Both the position numbers and the translations under genes were made by a program. Positions 34,301 to 42,511 of a stretch of 48,270 nt of DNA are shown piece by piece. The notes under the pieces were generated by a model that made no database searches, had not been told where the DNA came from, and saw only the letters and a program-made list of their open reading frames with translations. Each line of letters opens with the position of its first letter. Position 1 is the stretch's first letter. Origin of the DNA: an uncultured Verrucomicrobiales bacterium (GTDB lineage: Bacteria; Verrucomicrobiota; Verrucomicrobiia; Verrucomicrobiales; Akkermansiaceae); the NCBI GenBank assembly GCA_938008215.1, contig CALLLS010000045.1, positions 1-48,270 on the forward strand, given 5' to 3'.

Positions 34301-34386
34301 ATAGTCGGAGCTTTGGCTGCATAGAGGCAGGATAGAAAAAAGGGAGGTAATAATATGAAGAGTAAGAGAGGACGCATAATATTCAA
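31375..34386 (-). CDS. Large secreted TPR protein of Exb operon
   Basis: 1003 residues. Signal peptide MRPLLLFILLPPFFLSCLYA (FLSC could be a lipobox), then tetratricopeptide repeats for most of its length, for example QSLEKMKASDWQGALDTL, YPEAAKSFQNCFNDYP, GDYEQAKIRFEQFLKE, YKEVLDLATAQLES, YQDADKYLSQHVSEYPES and LGKAEEYYKKGL. Repeats end about residue 950 and a charged tail follows. There is no enzymatic motif. It begins 3 bp after exbD-2, so it is part of the same operon. Likely a periplasmic scaffold working with the ExbB/ExbD motor; the size and repeat content are unusual for a motor partner. Confidence 0.88.
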   Translation of the reverse strand: MNIMRPLLLFILLPPFFLSCLYAAKAPTIKEAYNQSLEKMKASDWQGALDTLTLFTGVNKPEDAIIDFGPKFGWFWYHKGYCEDKLKLYPEAAKSFQNCFNDYPNSEKAKNKNTFRNYALYKWGDVLFAQGDYEQAKIRFEQFLKEKNPRTNPQDDKYPKGKLSINLSICQFKTGDIDEGIKSLESAVKNKNKFLTPPAAIFSGFDALLEESIKQKNEGIILDFLKKYRSDLQSDVFVASQYSKILLSRASQAIKADMQIVPLELLSLVPDTLEAINDLKAVAKSFEGSKITRPLRDGFIIISPPLVKELISKLENEARSKEPNEAISLSLSGYLWSNAGNNRAAYAAYKQLEERYPKSPNRESNLFSLIRTCQNIGKIGKAEQYGNTFVKTFPGSENAEEVKKVMITGLYFNGQYKEVLDLATAQLESLEESKPSEAHDANLFALGGSYYYLGRYQDADKYLSQHVSEYPESKFKDDAVFLEASNLTRMGQWEAAGQKLDAYLAANRETPSALYPYALFDRANSHFSLDELDSAMKKLGELEKFPSVPIIDAAYNLQGSIYYSLDDLGKAEEYYKKGLDKSKELGNKAAGEESLYSLILLLGDPERKGADRSSDAVKYYDEYWKSYAEKSPSQAQVAVSGFPAMQKVGRATEGLEKMKSVIARVAKLPGQPMLENLINSYRDSFLEVNNVDQLKEHFYNFDGIDAEDKEALALLRIALIGAYESEIKITQKNKDSNKVNTLQAGIKALFADLKNEFNPAVLTPYSLVKIGDYIREKTATPRESVPYFQEIIKRKNKEFKLKADFGLADVYASSNKPEEKKQAQTLLTGIYASDSAKNVDKERALFRLIELHISNEEWAEVNARSREYLDNKKFSKHRARTSYNYALSFDKQGKDADALQAYVKLNGSYLGVISVSAPSTKRMMELLWKRNTPQKESKDGSITMSDKQAAYNQGWKYVDLTRLNLNKFVPEDKVLWEETEALVKKFGESGEVKDMATQIEEKK

Positions 34387-34389
34387 TAA

Positions 34390-34851
34390 TTAGTCTATAA
34401 GGTCAGTGAAAGTAACACTCTTAATCTCGTTTTTCGCGAGGCAATTCAACACATCCAGAACTCTCTGTTGTTCTGCATCACCATCTATCGACATTTGAAC
34501 AACTGGAGTGCTCCCCGCAAGATCAGCAGAGGATTTATAAAGTTCAATTCTCTGAGAAAGTAGTGGGACTGAACGGTCACCAGTGTCTGTATCTAGGGTC
34601 TCTCGTGAATCTGCTGTGCCTAGATAGATGATACCTGACGGATCAATCTTAATGAGCATAGGATCAATCTCAGATGGGTCACCTCCCGTACACACAGATG
34701 GTAACTTCATATTAACATCCTGCTCAGACGCTTGAATCGTAGTAGTGACAATAAAGTAAATGAGGAGAAGGAAACAGACATCAATCAATGATGATATATC
34801 TAACCCCGGAGTGTCTTCTTCGTATATTGATCCCTTATTTTTTCTTGCCAT
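34390..34851 (-). CDS. ExbD/TolR-family protein (second copy)
   Basis: 153 residues. Short N-terminal tail, one membrane helix with the conserved Asp in DISSLIDVCFLLLIYFIV (about residue 24), then a periplasmic domain. The Asp is the proton-relay residue used by ExbBD/TolQR motors. The periplasmic part (PSGIIYLG, VPLLSQRIELY, VVQMSIDGDAEQQRVLDVLNCL) follows the TolR-like alpha/beta pattern. It follows the first exbD by 8 bp; two different ExbD paralogues in one operon suggest a hetero-oligomeric motor. Confidence 0.92.
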   Translation of the reverse strand: MARKNKGSIYEEDTPGLDISSLIDVCFLLLIYFIVTTTIQASEQDVNMKLPSVCTGGDPSEIDPMLIKIDPSGIIYLGTADSRETLDTDTGDRSVPLLSQRIELYKSSADLAGSTPVVQMSIDGDAEQQRVLDVLNCLAKNEIKSVTFTDLID

Positions 34852-34859
34852 AATAATTC

Positions 34860-35318
34860 TTAATAACCTGGGTTGACTTGATATGTAGCGAACTTCACAT
34901 CGTCTACACCCGCCGCTGCAGAGGAGCGTATCACCTTTCTACTGTGGCGGAATACCGCTTTTCTATCTCCACGTAAGTGCAATACAGGGGAATATCCAAA
35001 CCCGTCTGCTTTTTCTTTTTCTTTTAAGATGTAATCGGTGAGGTCTTCCTCTGAATCAAAATTTATAGAGCCGCTAGCATTTTTAAACCTTCCATCTTTA
35101 TAGATGTTAATAACAATGCGTCCGTTCTTATCCTCTTGCTTCCTAGAATTTTTGGCAATTGGCACCTCTACTTCGGCATCCATTTGAACAACTATCATAT
35201 TCGCATTAACGAGAAAGAAGATGAGAAGCAGAAATACCATATCAATCATGGGCGATAGATCCACTGCCTGATCATCATCAGCCGCTGAATTGAAGTTTTT
35301 TAACCGTCTAGATGCCAT
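34860..35318 (-). CDS. ExbD/TolR-family protein (first copy)
   Basis: 152 residues. The membrane helix VDLSPMIDMVFLLLIFFLV carries the conserved Asp (about residue 26); the N-terminal tail is basic and short. The periplasmic domain (VEVPIAKNS, GRIVINIYKDGRF, VLHLRGDRKAVFRHSRKVI) is the usual TolR-like fold. It differs clearly from the second ExbD in sequence, so the pair is not a recent tandem duplication. It starts 32 bp after exbB. Confidence 0.93.
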   Translation of the reverse strand: MASRRLKNFNSAADDDQAVDLSPMIDMVFLLLIFFLVNANMIVVQMDAEVEVPIAKNSRKQEDKNGRIVINIYKDGRFKNASGSINFDSEEDLTDYILKEKEKADGFGYSPVLHLRGDRKAVFRHSRKVIRSSAAAGVDDVKFATYQVNPGY

Positions 35319-35350
35319 AAAGCCTATTAAATATTAACGACTTCAAAAGA

Positions 35351-36136
35351 TCACTCCGCAGCTAACCCTTCAGGAATTTTAGCTAGATGCGCGTCTTGAT
35401 TGATAGTTTGTAAAGATGCATTAATGAGTTCCTCTGAGGTTTGATGACACTCTGCAACTAAACTATTCAGCTTATTCTTAAAGAAGTAATAAGAAACGAG
35501 AGCAGGAATGGCTATAACAAGCCCCCATAGTGTTGTTAAAAGGGCTGCTGAAATATCATTAGCCAGCATTCCAGGATCAGCTTGCCCGCTTCCAGAAAGC
35601 GTAGCAAATGCTCCAACCATACCAAGAACCGTTCCGAAAAGACCCACCATAGGAGCGGCTTGCGCTACTAAAGAAATATAGTTAATCCAAACCATATTTT
35701 TACGGTTTTCATTGATAGAGAAGTCTGCCACAGCATCTTCTACTTTTTCTCTACCAAGGTCTTCAGGGCTTGTGGCATCAACATTCGGCAAGGCGTAAGC
35801 CATCATGCGCCCAAGGTAACTTGGGTCAGCAGAAGATGCTTCTATAGCAGAGCGAACACGACAGTTCGTCATATGATCTAAAAGCTCATTCTTAAGATCT
35901 ACGGGGCAAAACTTAGCGCGGGAGATATTCATAAAATTAAACACCACTAATGCAAACAACGCCAATGACACCACAAGGATAAGGAACATAGTGGAACCAC
36001 CAGCTACCACATACTGTTGTAATGCGTTTGTCTTCTCCTGCCCAAAAGCTAAAGATACAGATGTGAGAGTTATTAGAGCGTAGATATTCCCCTTATAATG
36101 GGGACGGTTACTATTGAGAAAAATATCGTTCTTCAT
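35351..36136 (-). CDS. exbB: MotA/TolQ/ExbB proton channel family protein
   Basis: 261 residues. N-terminal hydrophobic segment (about 18-32), a membrane helix STMFLILVVSLALFALVVF (about 48-66), a cytoplasmic loop, and two further helices including LVAQAAPMVGLFGTVLGMVGAFATL (family signature around 155-180) and ALLTTLWGLVIAIPALVSYYFF. ExbB forms the proton channel and, with ExbD, energises outer-membrane or periplasmic partners. It is the first gene of exbB-exbD-exbD-TPR-TPR. No TonB or Pal gene is nearby, so the client is not the textbook TonB receptor system as far as this window shows. Confidence 0.94.
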   Translation of the reverse strand: MKNDIFLNSNRPHYKGNIYALITLTSVSLAFGQEKTNALQQYVVAGGSTMFLILVVSLALFALVVFNFMNISRAKFCPVDLKNELLDHMTNCRVRSAIEASSADPSYLGRMMAYALPNVDATSPEDLGREKVEDAVADFSINENRKNMVWINYISLVAQAAPMVGLFGTVLGMVGAFATLSGSGQADPGMLANDISAALLTTLWGLVIAIPALVSYYFFKNKLNSLVAECHQTSEELINASLQTINQDAHLAKIPEGLAAE

Positions 36137-36255
36137 AAAAGTCCTAGTATATCATAATTTCTTCCACGAGCAATTCAGCGCAAGTATTCTTTTAAAAAAG
36201 CACGCTCCATTTATCATTTAAAACCAAAATGCATGCTTCTTATCGTCACAGACAA

Positions 36256-37185
36256 CTATTTAGCTCCAAATTTATCATTATCACGTTTTATCTGGTCTGT
36301 AATTTGCAAAGCTAAGCGTAGGGCTTCTAGTCCATTTTGCCCTGTCACCTCTGGCTGCCTTTTCTCTCTCACTGCATTTGCAAAAGAAGCTAACTCTAAG
36401 TAGAGCGGCTCTCCTTTTTCAACAGGGACCTTCTTCTTATCTAATCCTAGTAACCCCTTTTTAACGATGTGCCCTTCTTGATTTTGGTAATCTAATGATA
36501 AATACGCATCACCTTGGAAAACCCTGATTTCACGTAATTTTTCTGAGCTAATCCTGCTTGCGGTAATATTTGCAACCGCACCATTTTCAAAACGTAATCG
36601 TGCATTGGCTATATCTTCATGTTTAGTGATAACAGGAATTCCAACCGCATCAACCGAGATGACAGGCGCACCTACTAAATGAAGGATAATTTCAATATCA
36701 TGAATCATGAGATCCAATACAACACCAACATCTAAACTTCTCTTCGGAAATGGAGAAAGCCTTTGAGCCTCAATAAAACGCGGATACCCTACCTGCTTTT
36801 CAAGCGCCTTCATTACTGGATTAAAACGCTCTATGTGACCAACTGCGAGTATCTTATCTTCTCGCTCAGCAATATTCACTAGCTCTCGTGCATCTTCTAA
36901 TGTTCCTGCAATAGGCTTTTCCATTAGGATATGCACTCCTCTTTTCATAAGTTCTCCGCCCACTTTTAAATGCGCATCGGTAGGCACAGCGACGGAAACA
37001 GCCTCCGTAAGCTGAGCTAACTCATCAAGGGTTTTTACAGGCTCTGCTCCGAATTCTTTCGCGACAGCCTTAGCTCTCTTAAAGTCCGCATCATAGACCG
37101 CAACTAAATCTGCCCGTTCCAATTTACTAATCACACGCGCGTGATTCCTCCCCATTACTCCTGCCCCTGCGAGTCCAAACTTCAT
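36256..37185 (-). CDS. Gfo/Idh/MocA-family NAD(P)-dependent oxidoreductase
   Basis: 309 residues. N-terminal Rossmann fold with GLAGAGVMGRNHARVI (about 4-19) and EKPIAG (about 94-99, the catalytic Lys motif), then a C-terminal alpha/beta domain with DVGVVLDLMIHDIEIIL (about 152-168, the His in the substrate-side motif). Similar proteins sit in lipid A/LPS gene clusters of Bacteroidetes/Chlorobi- and PVC-type bacteria, where UDP-GlcNAc 3-dehydrogenase (GnnA) activity has been proposed; whether this applies here is a guess. It lies alone between pnp and the Exb operon, with a 113-bp gap to pnp that holds the pnp terminator and a 119-bp gap to exbB. Confidence 0.8.
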   Translation of the reverse strand: MKFGLAGAGVMGRNHARVISKLERADLVAVYDADFKRAKAVAKEFGAEPVKTLDELAQLTEAVSVAVPTDAHLKVGGELMKRGVHILMEKPIAGTLEDARELVNIAEREDKILAVGHIERFNPVMKALEKQVGYPRFIEAQRLSPFPKRSLDVGVVLDLMIHDIEIILHLVGAPVISVDAVGIPVITKHEDIANARLRFENGAVANITASRISSEKLREIRVFQGDAYLSLDYQNQEGHIVKKGLLGLDKKKVPVEKGEPLYLELASFANAVREKRQPEVTGQNGLEALRLALQITDQIKRDNDKFGAK

Positions 37186-37234
37186 GGGAAAAGTGTTACG
37201 TGAATATATCCTCAGTGTTAAGGATTATTCTCAT

Positions 37235-37263
37235 AAAAAAACCCGCCATTAATTTGGCGGGTT
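37235..37263 (-). terminator. Intrinsic terminator after pnp
   Basis: On the minus strand AACCCGCC and GGCGGGTT form a perfect 8-bp GC-rich stem (37256-37263 with 37240-37247) with an 8-nt loop, followed directly by a run of T residues. It lies 36 bp after the pnp stop and is a textbook intrinsic terminator. Confidence 0.9.
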
Positions 37264-37298
37264 GTAATATAAAAAATTGAGCTAAAAGCGAAGTGAAC

Positions 37299-39470
37299 TT
37301 ACCCTAAGGTGAATTCTACTACCTCTTCATCTCCAGATGGAGCGTCATCTTTTTTCTCTCTCTTAGGAGAAGATCCGCCCACAGCTTTAATACTCATCTT
37401 GACACGACCTTTTTCATCAACGCCAACACATTTAGCAGTGACTTCTTGTCCCACTTTCACAACATCTTCTGTTTCTTTCACACGCTCATGTGAAAGCTCA
37501 GAAATATGAATGAGTCCGTCTTTTCCAGGAAGCACTTCCATGAATGCACCAAACTTAGTGGTGCTCACTACTTTACCAGTATAAGATTTTCCGACCTCCA
37601 CCTCTGCGAACATGCGCTCCAGAAGTTCTTTAGCACGGTTTAAGCTCTCAGGTTTAGCAGCGTAAATTTGCACTGTCCCACTGTCATCTACAGAAATCTC
37701 AGCACCTGAGTCCGCCTGTAGATTACGAATATTTTTTCCACCAGGCCCAATGAGTTCACCAATTTTAGATGGCTCAATCTTCATGGTTTCAATACGAGGA
37801 GCATTTTCACTCAGCCCGTTAGCCTCAGAAATAATCGTATCCATGTAGTTAAGAACATCGATGCGACCTTGCTTCGTTACGTCAATAGCAGCTTCTAAGA
37901 TATCGAGAGAAACACCTGGAAGCTTAAGGTCTAACTGGTAACCAGTAACACCCGCCTTTGTTCCACAAAGTTTAAAGTCCATATCACCGAAGAAATCTTC
38001 ACTCCCGATAATGTCTAGAAGAAGCTTATGATCCTTAAGCTCACCAGACTCTGTTTTCTCAGTTACAAGACCACAAGAGATTCCAGCTACTGGAGCTTTA
38101 AGAGGAACACCCGCTTCCATGAGAGCCATAGAGCCTGAACAAACAGTCGCCATAGAGGTAGATCCATTAGAGGACATTATCTCTGAACTAATACGCATGG
38201 TATATGGGAAATCTTCTGGATCAGGAAGCACTGGCGCGATAGAACGCTCAGCAAGTGCCCCGTGTCCTATTTCACGACGGTTCTGACCACCGAAACGTCC
38301 TGTCTCACCTACAGAGAAAGGAGGGAAGTTATAGTGGAGGAAGAAGTTCTTAGAATCTTCTCCACCAGCATAGTTGTCCATATAGAGTTTTTCATCTGCT
38401 GGAGCAAGAGTTGCTAGGGAAAGCGCTTGAGTCTCACCACGTGCAAAGAGTGCTGAACCGTGAACCTTAGGAATATGTCCCACTTCACCGGTTAACTCAC
38501 GTAGATCATCGATCTTACGTCCGTCGGCACGAATTCCCTTTTCCATGATAGAAACGCGGAACGCTTTCTTCTGGAGGTAGTCAAAGGCTTGATCAATATC
38601 AAAGTTAGAGGCCTCAGGGTCTTTTGCTTTGATTGTGTCTTCTAGCTCTTTTCTAAGGGCTTCTACAGCCTTACTACGCTCTACTTTAGATGGCTTATAG
38701 ATCGCATCTTCGATCTTATCACCAGCAACTTGGTAAGCTACTTCTAGAAGATCTTCCTTAGGAAGTCTTAAGTCATATTCACGAGTCGCTTTTCCACAAA
38801 GCTTCACGAGCTCTTCTTGTGAGGCGATCAGGATTTGAACTTGCTCCTGAGCAAAACGGAGCGACTTCTTGAATTCTTCATCAGGTAACTCATTCGCCGC
38901 ACCTTCAATCATGATGACATCATTCTTGTTGCCAACGTAAACGAGGTCTAAGTCACTCTCTTCACGCTGGTCGAAAGTAGGGTTCACTACGAACTCTCCA
39001 TTTACGCGTCCCACACGCACCGCACCGACAGGACCTGCGAATGGGATATCAGAAATGGCAAGAGCTGCAGAAGCGCCGTTCATGGAAAGAATATCGGAAT
39101 CATTGATACCATCAGCACTGAGAAGAAGCGCGATGATCTGCGTGTCGTAGAGATAGCCTTTTGGGAAAAGAGGACGTAAAGGACGGTCCGTCATACGACA
39201 GGTAAGGATCTCCTTTTCAGTAGGACGCCCTTCACGCTTAAAATAACCGCCAGGGAATACTCCCGCTGCAGTTGCTTTCTCTTTATATTCTACGGAAAGA
39301 GGGAACCAGTCTTGCCCTTCTTTAACTTTAGTAGCGGAAACAGCGGTCACCATAATCATGGTGTCTCCAGAACGGACTGTTACAGCCCCATCAGCGAGCT
39401 GACCCATTTTCCCTGCTTCAAATGTAATCGGGGAATTGCCCACATTACTTGTAATCGTGTGAATACTCAT
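37299..39470 (-). CDS. pnp: Polyribonucleotide nucleotidyltransferase
   Basis: 723 residues. PNPase degrades RNA 3' to 5' by phosphorolysis and is a degradosome component in many bacteria. Two RNase PH domains (first about 5-215 with TDRPLRPLFP; second about 315-545 with GGEDSKNFFLHYNFPPFSVGE-type wording and MDFKLCGT), a KH domain (GELIGPGGKNIRNLQ, about 570-585) and an S1 domain (GKVVSTTKFGAFMEVLPGKDGLIHISE) are all present. The tail is acidic (DDAPSGDEEVVEFTLG). It is downstream of rpsO on the same strand; the leader between them carries hairpins. Autoregulation through the leader is likely by analogy with other bacteria. Confidence 0.98.
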   Translation of the reverse strand: MSIHTITSNVGNSPITFEAGKMGQLADGAVTVRSGDTMIMVTAVSATKVKEGQDWFPLSVEYKEKATAAGVFPGGYFKREGRPTEKEILTCRMTDRPLRPLFPKGYLYDTQIIALLLSADGINDSDILSMNGASAALAISDIPFAGPVGAVRVGRVNGEFVVNPTFDQREESDLDLVYVGNKNDVIMIEGAANELPDEEFKKSLRFAQEQVQILIASQEELVKLCGKATREYDLRLPKEDLLEVAYQVAGDKIEDAIYKPSKVERSKAVEALRKELEDTIKAKDPEASNFDIDQAFDYLQKKAFRVSIMEKGIRADGRKIDDLRELTGEVGHIPKVHGSALFARGETQALSLATLAPADEKLYMDNYAGGEDSKNFFLHYNFPPFSVGETGRFGGQNRREIGHGALAERSIAPVLPDPEDFPYTMRISSEIMSSNGSTSMATVCSGSMALMEAGVPLKAPVAGISCGLVTEKTESGELKDHKLLLDIIGSEDFFGDMDFKLCGTKAGVTGYQLDLKLPGVSLDILEAAIDVTKQGRIDVLNYMDTIISEANGLSENAPRIETMKIEPSKIGELIGPGGKNIRNLQADSGAEISVDDSGTVQIYAAKPESLNRAKELLERMFAEVEVGKSYTGKVVSTTKFGAFMEVLPGKDGLIHISELSHERVKETEDVVKVGQEVTAKCVGVDEKGRVKMSIKAVGGSSPKREKKDDAPSGDEEVVEFTLG

Positions 39471-39493
39471 TTTTATATTTAGTTAGTTTTGTT

Positions 39494-39601
39494 AACCTTA
39501 AGAGAATTTATTCTTAGGTTGGTTCCTAATAACATTTACACAATCATCTTAACTTCGGGAGACTCTGACATCTGTCTTCAAAATAAAAACAGGTGTCAGA
39601 G
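39494..39601 (-). promoter_or_regulatory. Structured pnp leader, possible autoregulatory RNA
   Basis: Two hairpins in the 231-bp rpsO-pnp gap: a 13-bp stem (39563-39575 with 39589-39601, one mismatch) 93 nt upstream of the pnp ATG, and a bulged stem (39494-39520) close to the ATG. In E. coli an RNase III-cleaved stem in this position allows PNPase to destabilise its own message; the similar arrangement here suggests the same logic. No enzyme site can be read from sequence. Confidence 0.5.
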
Positions 39602-39655
39602 GCGTCCTCCATCGTTAAATTATTATATACCTGCCCTTAGGTATTTAATTAAACC

Positions 39656-39684
39656 AAAGAGGCTAGATATTACTCTAGCCCTTT
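39656..39684 (-). terminator. Terminator-like hairpin after rpsO
   Basis: GGCTAGA (39661-39667) pairs perfectly with TCTAGCC (39674-39680), and AAAG/CTTT extend the stem past a one-base bulge. On the minus strand it is followed by TTTGGTTTAA, T-rich, 18 bp after the rpsO stop. It probably limits readthrough into pnp, as in partially terminated rpsO-pnp operons. Confidence 0.6.
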
Positions 39685-39701
39685 AGTTTATAAAATCTTA
39701 G

Positions 39702-39953
39702 TTACTTACGTAATCCTAATCCTTGGATGAGTTTACTGTAACGCGCTTCATCCTTTTTCTTAACGTAAGTAAGTAATTTGCGTCTCGTTGCCACCATCTT
39801 AAGAAGACCTCTTTTTGAGGCTACATCTTTTTTATGTATCTTGAGGTGTTCAGTAAGATCAAGGATTCTTTCCGTGAGTAAAGCGACTTGATAATCTGCG
39901 CTTCCTGTATCATTTTCGTGAGTTTTAAACTCAGCAGTATTTATATTGCTCAT
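39702..39953 (-). CDS. rpsO: 30S ribosomal protein S15
   Basis: 83 residues, a little under the usual 88-89. S15 binds the central domain of 16S rRNA early in 30S assembly. The signatures [22 protein letters not shown] and [34 protein letters not shown] are unmistakable. It begins at the ATG at 39953 and is the first gene of an rpsO-pnp pair. S15 often controls its own translation; I see no clear pseudoknot in the 100 bp upstream. Confidence 0.98.
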   Translation of the reverse strand: MSNINTAEFKTHENDTGSADYQVALLTERILDLTEHLKIHKKDVASKRGLLKMVATRRKLLTYVKKKDEARYSKLIQGLGLRK

Positions 39954-40052
39954 AATATCTTGGGATATGGATAGTAAGCCAAACCATCCAGTCCTGTTTA
40001 TTGGCTGAGATAAGAGCTAAGCTGTGTAAATAAATATAGCAACCTTAAAAAA

Positions 40053-41651
40053 CTAATTCTCTCTCCCCAACAAATACAACTCTTGAGCTTTAGTTTCTGT
40101 CACTTGCTCAATAGGTCCCTCTAATGGTATCTCAATGTGACGCATTCCATCAGACTGGGCTTTAAATTCATTCATCAATTTAGCCTTACCTGGGAAGGAA
40201 GCGGCAGGGATCTTTAGTAAAGCCTCTCCATTAAAGTGCCTTTCACTCCTCAATAATTTCACATAGTCATCTCTATCCAATTCTGGATTTCCATTAACGG
40301 CTATATCCCCTTTCATCTTCAATAGTTGAATTGCTTTTTCTCTAAGCCCTTTCCTTTGCAGCAGAGAAACCCTTGAGACCTTAGGCATATCTAAAGTTTT
40401 GTTAATATATTCATTACTGGGCTCAGAAATGCCGAAATCTAAAGAGAGGTTTACAGCTTTATCTAAAGAACTCTCTAATCTTGCGTTTTTGACAAAGATC
40501 TGTTCGCCTTCTATCTGCAGTTCCCAATCTGTTTCATCGAATTTATAGGCTTTATAGTTAACAGTGCTATCTAATGTAGTTAAAGCTCTCCAAACTGGTA
40601 TCTCATGTGTTAGCTTAAAGGCATTTTCATGAACAACTTCACTTTCCACCCCGTCAACTTCACTTTCTTTCATGAGAGGGATGAATTTGTAAGAAAGACC
40701 CTTAGCTGAATCTAGAACCCCATTGAAAGTATATCTAGCGTTAATGACTCCTGTAATTAATGGTTGAAAGTCTTCTTTAAAAACATCCTGTGTCTTACAA
40801 TTTGTTATCACGCCTTTTCCAGAAATCGAAGAACTATCTCCATCTGTAGCATTGAGCTCTAGAGTAAACTGTGCCTCTCCTTTATCAAAAGTAGCATCTA
40901 CAATTTGAAATTTATTATTATTTATGATCACTGTCATTGAAACTATTGAAACATCTTTAAGCCAAGCGTAAGTAAAAGTCCCCCCTTTAAGGGTTGCCAC
41001 AGTGTTTTCAGGATTCTTAGTTAAAGCCAGCGTAGTATCTGAAATTCGCCCTTTTGTTTTTTCTGAATACCCCCAACTACAAGAAAAACTTTTAACTTCA
41101 AGATTATCAAATCTGAACCAGCTTTTATTATCTAATAAAGGCATTAAAAGGGACTCTCCACTATTATTTTTAGATTGAGAGATTTTTGTATGAAGATCGA
41201 GCCTTTCACATGTCACATTACTCGTATAAAACTGCTCTTTTTTACTGACTAAATTCCCTAGAGGAATACTTAAATTTCTGAATTCAAATTCATCAAAGAA
41301 GCTTTTATTCGTCCCGGTGGCACTTAATTTACCAATACTAACAGGTGAAAAAAGTCCACCTGAAACATCTTTTAAAGAAACTTCTTCAGCATTAAGAGAA
41401 GCTTTAATTTTCTCATTAATTTTTTCAGCAAATGCAGGCTTTTGATGGGCAGTAGCTAAAAAGTAGAAGATAACACTACTAACAAGCAATAAAATAAGAA
41501 GAAATTTCAAAAAAATCCTCAGCAAGTAAGAACCCAAATCCGCCTTACTACTTAAAAGGCGTGGAGCTTTGAAAATTTGAAAAAAGACTCCTTGTTTAGA
41601 AATCCAACTAGAGATTTCTTGATTGTATTTGTCGATGCGCTCTTGATCCAT
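40053..41651 (-). CDS. AsmA-like membrane-anchored protein of unknown function
   Basis: 532 residues. Cytoplasmic N-terminus, one membrane helix FLKFLLILLLVSSVIFYFL (about 47-65), then a long periplasmic region of alternating hydrophobic/polar residues with many repeated strand-like segments (SIGKLSATGTNKS, VATLKGGTFTYAWLKDVSIVS, SLSLDFGISEP style), the general look of AsmA/TamB-like beta-rich repeat proteins. No catalytic residues. AsmA-type proteins in Gram-negatives are implicated in lipid transport to the outer membrane; homology here is by architecture only. It is divergent from scpA and its promoter must lie in the 125 bp between. Confidence 0.6.
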   Translation of the reverse strand: MDQERIDKYNQEISSWISKQGVFFQIFKAPRLLSSKADLGSYLLRIFLKFLLILLLVSSVIFYFLATAHQKPAFAEKINEKIKASLNAEEVSLKDVSGGLFSPVSIGKLSATGTNKSFFDEFEFRNLSIPLGNLVSKKEQFYTSNVTCERLDLHTKISQSKNNSGESLLMPLLDNKSWFRFDNLEVKSFSCSWGYSEKTKGRISDTTLALTKNPENTVATLKGGTFTYAWLKDVSIVSMTVIINNNKFQIVDATFDKGEAQFTLELNATDGDSSSISGKGVITNCKTQDVFKEDFQPLITGVINARYTFNGVLDSAKGLSYKFIPLMKESEVDGVESEVVHENAFKLTHEIPVWRALTTLDSTVNYKAYKFDETDWELQIEGEQIFVKNARLESSLDKAVNLSLDFGISEPSNEYINKTLDMPKVSRVSLLQRKGLREKAIQLLKMKGDIAVNGNPELDRDDYVKLLRSERHFNGEALLKIPAASFPGKAKLMNEFKAQSDGMRHIEIPLEGPIEQVTETKAQELYLLGREN

Positions 41652-41776
41652 GGTTTATCAAAAATTACCCTTACTTCGTTTGCTTAGAGGGCTTTTGTTT
41701 CAACGTCAATATAAAGTAATGTTTGTAATTCTTTCCTATTGCATAATCATCGCTCTTATTACATCTTAATTATCTA

Positions 41777-42511
41777 ATGCCACAATTAGAACCAAAGGCT
41801 TATAAGGTTAGATTGCAAGTTTACGAAGGACCTCTAGACCTACTCCTTCATCTGATAAAAAAAGATGAGCTAGATATCTATGAAATTCCTATAGAACGGC
41901 TTACTGGGCAATATATGCAACACTTAGAGACCTTCAAGCGACTTAATATCCCTCTCGCATCAGAGTTTGTCGTGATGGCTGCTAATCTCATGTATTTAAA
42001 AAGTAGAGCTCTATTACCTAAAAAGCTGCAACCACCCGAGGAAGAAATAGAAGAAAATGATCCAAAGTGGGATCTCATTCGACAACTCTTAGAATATAAA
42101 AAATTTAAGGACGCGGCACTCTATCTAAGCAACCAGCAAACACAAACAGGCAACCTTTTCGCAAAACAGATCTCTCTTGATAATGACATGGAAGTCGCAC
42201 CAATAATCTCAGACACTTCTGTTTTTGAACTTGTCAGAGCATTTCAAAAAGTAGTTCGGCGCTTTGAAGAGGAAAATGAATTAGGAAAAATCGTAGATGA
42301 TCATTTCAGTGTATCTGACAAAATAGAATTCCTCCTAGATGCGGTTCCCTATGGAAAAGACAAATGCTTTGACTCCCTATTTTCTAAAAGTAAGACTAAA
42401 CAAGAGGTCATTGTCACTTTTCTGGCTATATTAGAACTAGTAAAATTAGGTAAGCTTCATTTCAACCAAGACGAAATGCTAGGACTCATTAAAATTTCAC
42501 AACCTAAATGA
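41777..42511 (+). CDS. scpA: Segregation and condensation protein A
   Basis: 244 residues. ScpA is the kleisin subunit of the SMC-ScpAB complex that compacts and segregates the chromosome. The N-terminus KVRLQVYEGPLDLLLHLIKKDELDIYEIPI is diagnostic, LTGQYMQHLETF and FVVMAANLMYLKSRALLP follow, and the C-terminal winged-helix part has VIVTFLAILELVKLGKLHFNQ. scpB, a frequent neighbour, is not in the window. It overlaps nadD by 4 bp (ATGA), so the two are probably translationally coupled. Confidence 0.95.
   Translation: MPQLEPKAYKVRLQVYEGPLDLLLHLIKKDELDIYEIPIERLTGQYMQHLETFKRLNIPLASEFVVMAANLMYLKSRALLPKKLQPPEEEIEENDPKWDLIRQLLEYKKFKDAALYLSNQQTQTGNLFAKQISLDNDMEVAPIISDTSVFELVRAFQKVVRRFEEENELGKIVDDHFSVSDKIEFLLDAVPYGKDKCFDSLFSKSKTKQEVIVTFLAILELVKLGKLHFNQDEMLGLIKISQPK

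Noticed and set aside
34390-35318. Recent tandem duplication of exbD
   Set aside because: The two proteins differ throughout except at the family motif, so the duplication would be ancient.
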